Assembly (NCBI GenBank): GCA_002457475.1
Contig: NTJK01000004.1
Location: 1-28,760 of the forward strand
Origin: Pelagibacterales bacterium MED-G43
GTDB taxonomy: Bacteria; Pseudomonadota; Alphaproteobacteria; Pelagibacterales; Pelagibacteraceae
Reading direction: 5' to 3'
Length of the DNA: 28,760 nucleotides
In this document: piece by piece, positions 26,752 to 28,760 of the stretch
How the letters are laid out: every line of letters begins with the position of its first letter
Numbering within the stretch: position 1 is the first letter of the stretch
Program-made: the position numbers and the translations under genes
Notes under the pieces: model-generated
Database searches by the model: none
Seen by the model: the letters and a program-made list of their open reading frames with translations, nothing else
What the model was told of the DNA's origin: nothing

Positions 26752-27681
26752 CTAGTGCTTTGTTAATTGAACAAATACATCTTCCAAGTCACCATCGTCT
26801 GTAGAAATATCCTCAATTTTTAAGTTGTTTTGATTAAAATAATTAATTATTTCACCAAAATTTAATGAATTTTTTTCATATGTTGCGGTAATTTGATTTT
26901 TTGAAATAATTTTAAATTTAATCCCTTTCATAAGCAACGGTAATTCTAAATCCACATTTTTAACTTTAAAATTGATTTTTTTAGTTTTAATTCTCTCTAA
27001 AAGTTTTTCGGTTGTATCTAAAGCAACCAAATTACCTTTATCAATGATTGCTATTCGATCACACATTTCTTGTGCTTCTAAGAGATAGTGGGTAGTTAAA
27101 ATTATAGTAACACCTTCTTTATTAAGTTTTTTTACATTATTCCAAAGATTATTTCTTAGCTCTACATCTACTCCCGCTGTCGGTTCATCTAAAATTAATA
27201 TCGGAGGCTGATGAACCATTGCTTTGGCTATCAAAAGTCTTCTTTTCATGCCACCAGATAAACTTCTCGAATACGCATTAGCTTTACTCTCTAAAGAAAC
27301 CATTTGAAGTATCAAGTTTGTAATTCTATCTGTTTTGGCTACTCCATAAAGACCAGCTTGTAGTTCTAATAATTGTTTTGGACTGAAAAAAGCATCTAAG
27401 TTTACTTCTTGTGGAACTATTCCTATAGAAGCTTTAACCTGTCTTGGATTTTTGTCTAGATCGAACCCCCAAACATTAACATGTCCAGATGTTTTAGTTA
27501 CTGTTCCTCCTAAAATACTTAAAAAAGTTGTTTTGCCAGCACCATTTGGTCCAAGTAGTCCGAACACTTCTCCTTCTCTAACTTCAAAAGTTAAATCCGT
27601 AATAGCTTTAGTTTCTTTTTTTGTTTTGGAGTTTGAATAGATTTTATTAAGATTTTCAACAGTTAAAGCATTATTAGACAT
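26752..27681 (-). CDS. ABC-2-type transporter ATP-binding protein
   Basis: This ATPase powers an exporter of the ABC-2/CcmA-NodI-DrrA type. In the 309-residue protein, Walker A GPNGAGKT is at 44-51, the Q-loop QEVNLD at 91-96, the signature LSGGMKRRL at 141-149 and Walker B ILILDEP at 161-167; a C-terminal extension of about 90 residues after the nucleotide-binding domain is common in DrrA-like proteins. No ABC-2 permease is adjacent: bioY lies downstream and polA is divergent, so the partner must be elsewhere. The substrate is unknown. The start is 42 bases from the polA ATG. Confidence 0.9.
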   Translation of the reverse strand: MSNNALTVENLNKIYSNSKTKKETKAITDLTFEVREGEVFGLLGPNGAGKTTFLSILGGTVTKTSGHVNVWGFDLDKNPRQVKASIGIVPQEVNLDAFFSPKQLLELQAGLYGVAKTDRITNLILQMVSLESKANAYSRSLSGGMKRRLLIAKAMVHQPPILILDEPTAGVDVELRNNLWNNVKKLNKEGVTIILTTHYLLEAQEMCDRIAIIDKGNLVALDTTEKLLERIKTKKINFKVKNVDLELPLLMKGIKFKIISKNQITATYEKNSLNFGEIINYFNQNNLKIEDISTDDGDLEDVFVQLTKH

Positions 27682-27723
27682 AATTTTTTAATCTTAGTTA
27701 AGAATTCAATGTAATATGTATAT

Positions 27724-28760
27724 ATGAGTTCAATAAAAAAAACAGATCATTTTTATCTTATAGATGGATCAGGTTACATATTCAGAGCTTATTATGCGTT
27801 ACCACCTTTATCTAGAAAAAGTGATGGACTGCCTACAGGAGCTGTAAGTGGTTTTTGCTCAATGCTTTTTAAACTTTTAGAGGATGTAAGGTCAGATGAC
27901 TCAAAAAATAAACCAACTCATTTTGCAGTTATATTTGACTCATCTAGAAAAAATTTTAGAAATGAAATTTACAGTGACTATAAAGCAAATAGAGCTGAAG
28001 CACCTGATGATCTGGCACCTCAATTTGAATATATAAGAAAATCAGTTGAAGCCTTCAATTTACCCTCTATTGAACTTTTAAATTATGAAGCAGACGACCT
28101 AATAGCTACTTATGCAAAAAAAATTACAGAAGCAGGAGCTAAGGTAACCGTGATATCATCCGATAAAGATTTGATGCAGTTAGTGTCAAATAAAGTCAGA
28201 CTATTTGATCCCATGAAAAGTAAAGTGATTGGTGAAAAAGAAGTAATTGAAAAGTTTGGAGTAAAACCAGGGCAAGTAATCGATGTGCAATCTCTGGCAG
28301 GAGATAGTTCAGATAACGTCCCAGGGGTTCCGGGTATAGGTATTAAAACAGCAGCAGAACTTATAAATAAATATAAGACTTTAGAAAATTTATTAAAGAA
28401 AGCATCAGAAATACCTCAGAATAAAAGACGAGAAACATTATTATCTAACAAAGATAAAGCCATGATTAGCAAGCAATTAGTTACTTTGAAAAATGATGTT
28501 CCCCTAAAAAATGATGCTACTGATTTTATCATTAAAGATATTAATAAAGATAAACTATATAATTTTTTACGAGATATGGAGCTTAACAGACTGCTCAGCC
28601 AGGCAATTAGTTTTTATGGTGAACCAGGAAATAAAGATTTTAACGAAAAAACTTCAGTAAAAAAAAACAATAAAATAAATACTAAGACCTACAAAACTAT
28701 ATCAAAAGAAAAACAACTAGACGAATTAATAAAAAAATTAGATGAAAAATCAGTTATAGC
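27724..28760 (+). CDS. polA: DNA polymerase I, N-terminal part (3' end outside window)
   Basis: From the ATG at 27724 the frame stays open to the window end, about 345 residues. The 5'-3' exonuclease domain is clear: LIDGSGYIFRAYYALPP near residue 10, FAVIFDSSRKNFRNEIYSDYKANR, the acidic YEADDLIA and ISSDKDLMQLV segments, and the helix-hairpin-helix GDSSDNVPGVPGIGIKTAAELI. After about residue 290 a lysine/asparagine-rich linker leads to the start of the 3'-5' exonuclease-like domain. The polymerase domain lies beyond the window. The 42-base AT-rich gap to the divergent ABC gene must hold promoters for both or be supplemented from within the coding sequences. Confidence 0.93.
   Translation, partial: MSSIKKTDHFYLIDGSGYIFRAYYALPPLSRKSDGLPTGAVSGFCSMLFKLLEDVRSDDSKNKPTHFAVIFDSSRKNFRNEIYSDYKANRAEAPDDLAPQFEYIRKSVEAFNLPSIELLNYEADDLIATYAKKITEAGAKVTVISSDKDLMQLVSNKVRLFDPMKSKVIGEKEVIEKFGVKPGQVIDVQSLAGDSSDNVPGVPGIGIKTAAELINKYKTLENLLKKASEIPQNKRRETLLSNKDKAMISKQLVTLKNDVPLKNDATDFIIKDINKDKLYNFLRDMELNRLLSQAISFYGEPGNKDFNEKTSVKKNNKINTKTYKTISKEKQLDELIKKLDEKSVI

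Overview
The window is AT-rich, gene-dense bacterial chromosome with almost no spacer DNA and many start/stop overlaps. The gene content points to a streamlined alphaproteobacterium, most likely Pelagibacterales (SAR11). This rests on an Irr-type regulator divergent from fabA-fabB-fabI, a RegB/RegA redox two-component pair, the order ubiE-ubiB next to mutM-rpsT-dnaA-dnaN-gyrB, and the very low G+C. The lineage call is inference. I see no tRNA, rRNA, transposon, prophage or CRISPR array.

Layout. (1) 1-3497, plus: translation/RNA operon with the end of infB, then rbfA, rpsO and pnp, with overlapping genes and no truB between rbfA and rpsO. (2) 3576-4340, plus: a lone DUF2334/NodB-like deacetylase-family protein. 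(3) 6843-4343, minus: fabA-fabB-fabI for unsaturated fatty acid synthesis. (4) 6936-9836, plus: irr, then an operon of a rubrerythrin lacking its rubredoxin domain, a CCG-type Fe-S protein and DUF3501. ICE-like palindromes (TTTAGAA-N3-TTCTAAA type) lie in the fabA/irr gap and as a pair around the rubrerythrin promoter. (5) 14935-9833, minus: ubiE-ubiB-coaBC-dut-thiF/moeB-like-SH3 protein. (6) 14947-22332, plus: mutM, rpsT, dnaA, dnaN, gyrB and a RegB-type kinase, with no recF between dnaN and gyrB. (7) 25434-22322, minus: a polyamine operon of an ornithine/lysine-type decarboxylase, a deoxyhypusine-synthase-like protein and an agmatinase-type ureohydrolase, with an unusual leader. (8) 25594-26166, plus: RegA, separated from RegB by the polyamine operon. 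(9) 27681-26169, minus: an ABC-2-type ATPase and bioY. (10) 27724-end, plus: the start of polA.

How the parts may work together. The best candidate for an under-described system is the irr-rubrerythrin-Fe-S-DUF3501 block. A haem/iron-sensing repressor appears to control, through two ICE-like boxes that form a large inverted repeat over one promoter, a diiron peroxidase that lacks its own electron-transfer domain. Its downstream neighbour is a plausible redox partner. The second candidate is the polyamine operon, in which a bacterial deoxyhypusine-synthase homologue sits between a decarboxylase and an agmatinase, with a bidirectional hairpin and a G-rich ribosome-binding region in its leader. 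The rest is core housekeeping, notable mainly for compaction (loss of truB and recF from their usual places, a short GyrB, single-domain rubrerythrin).
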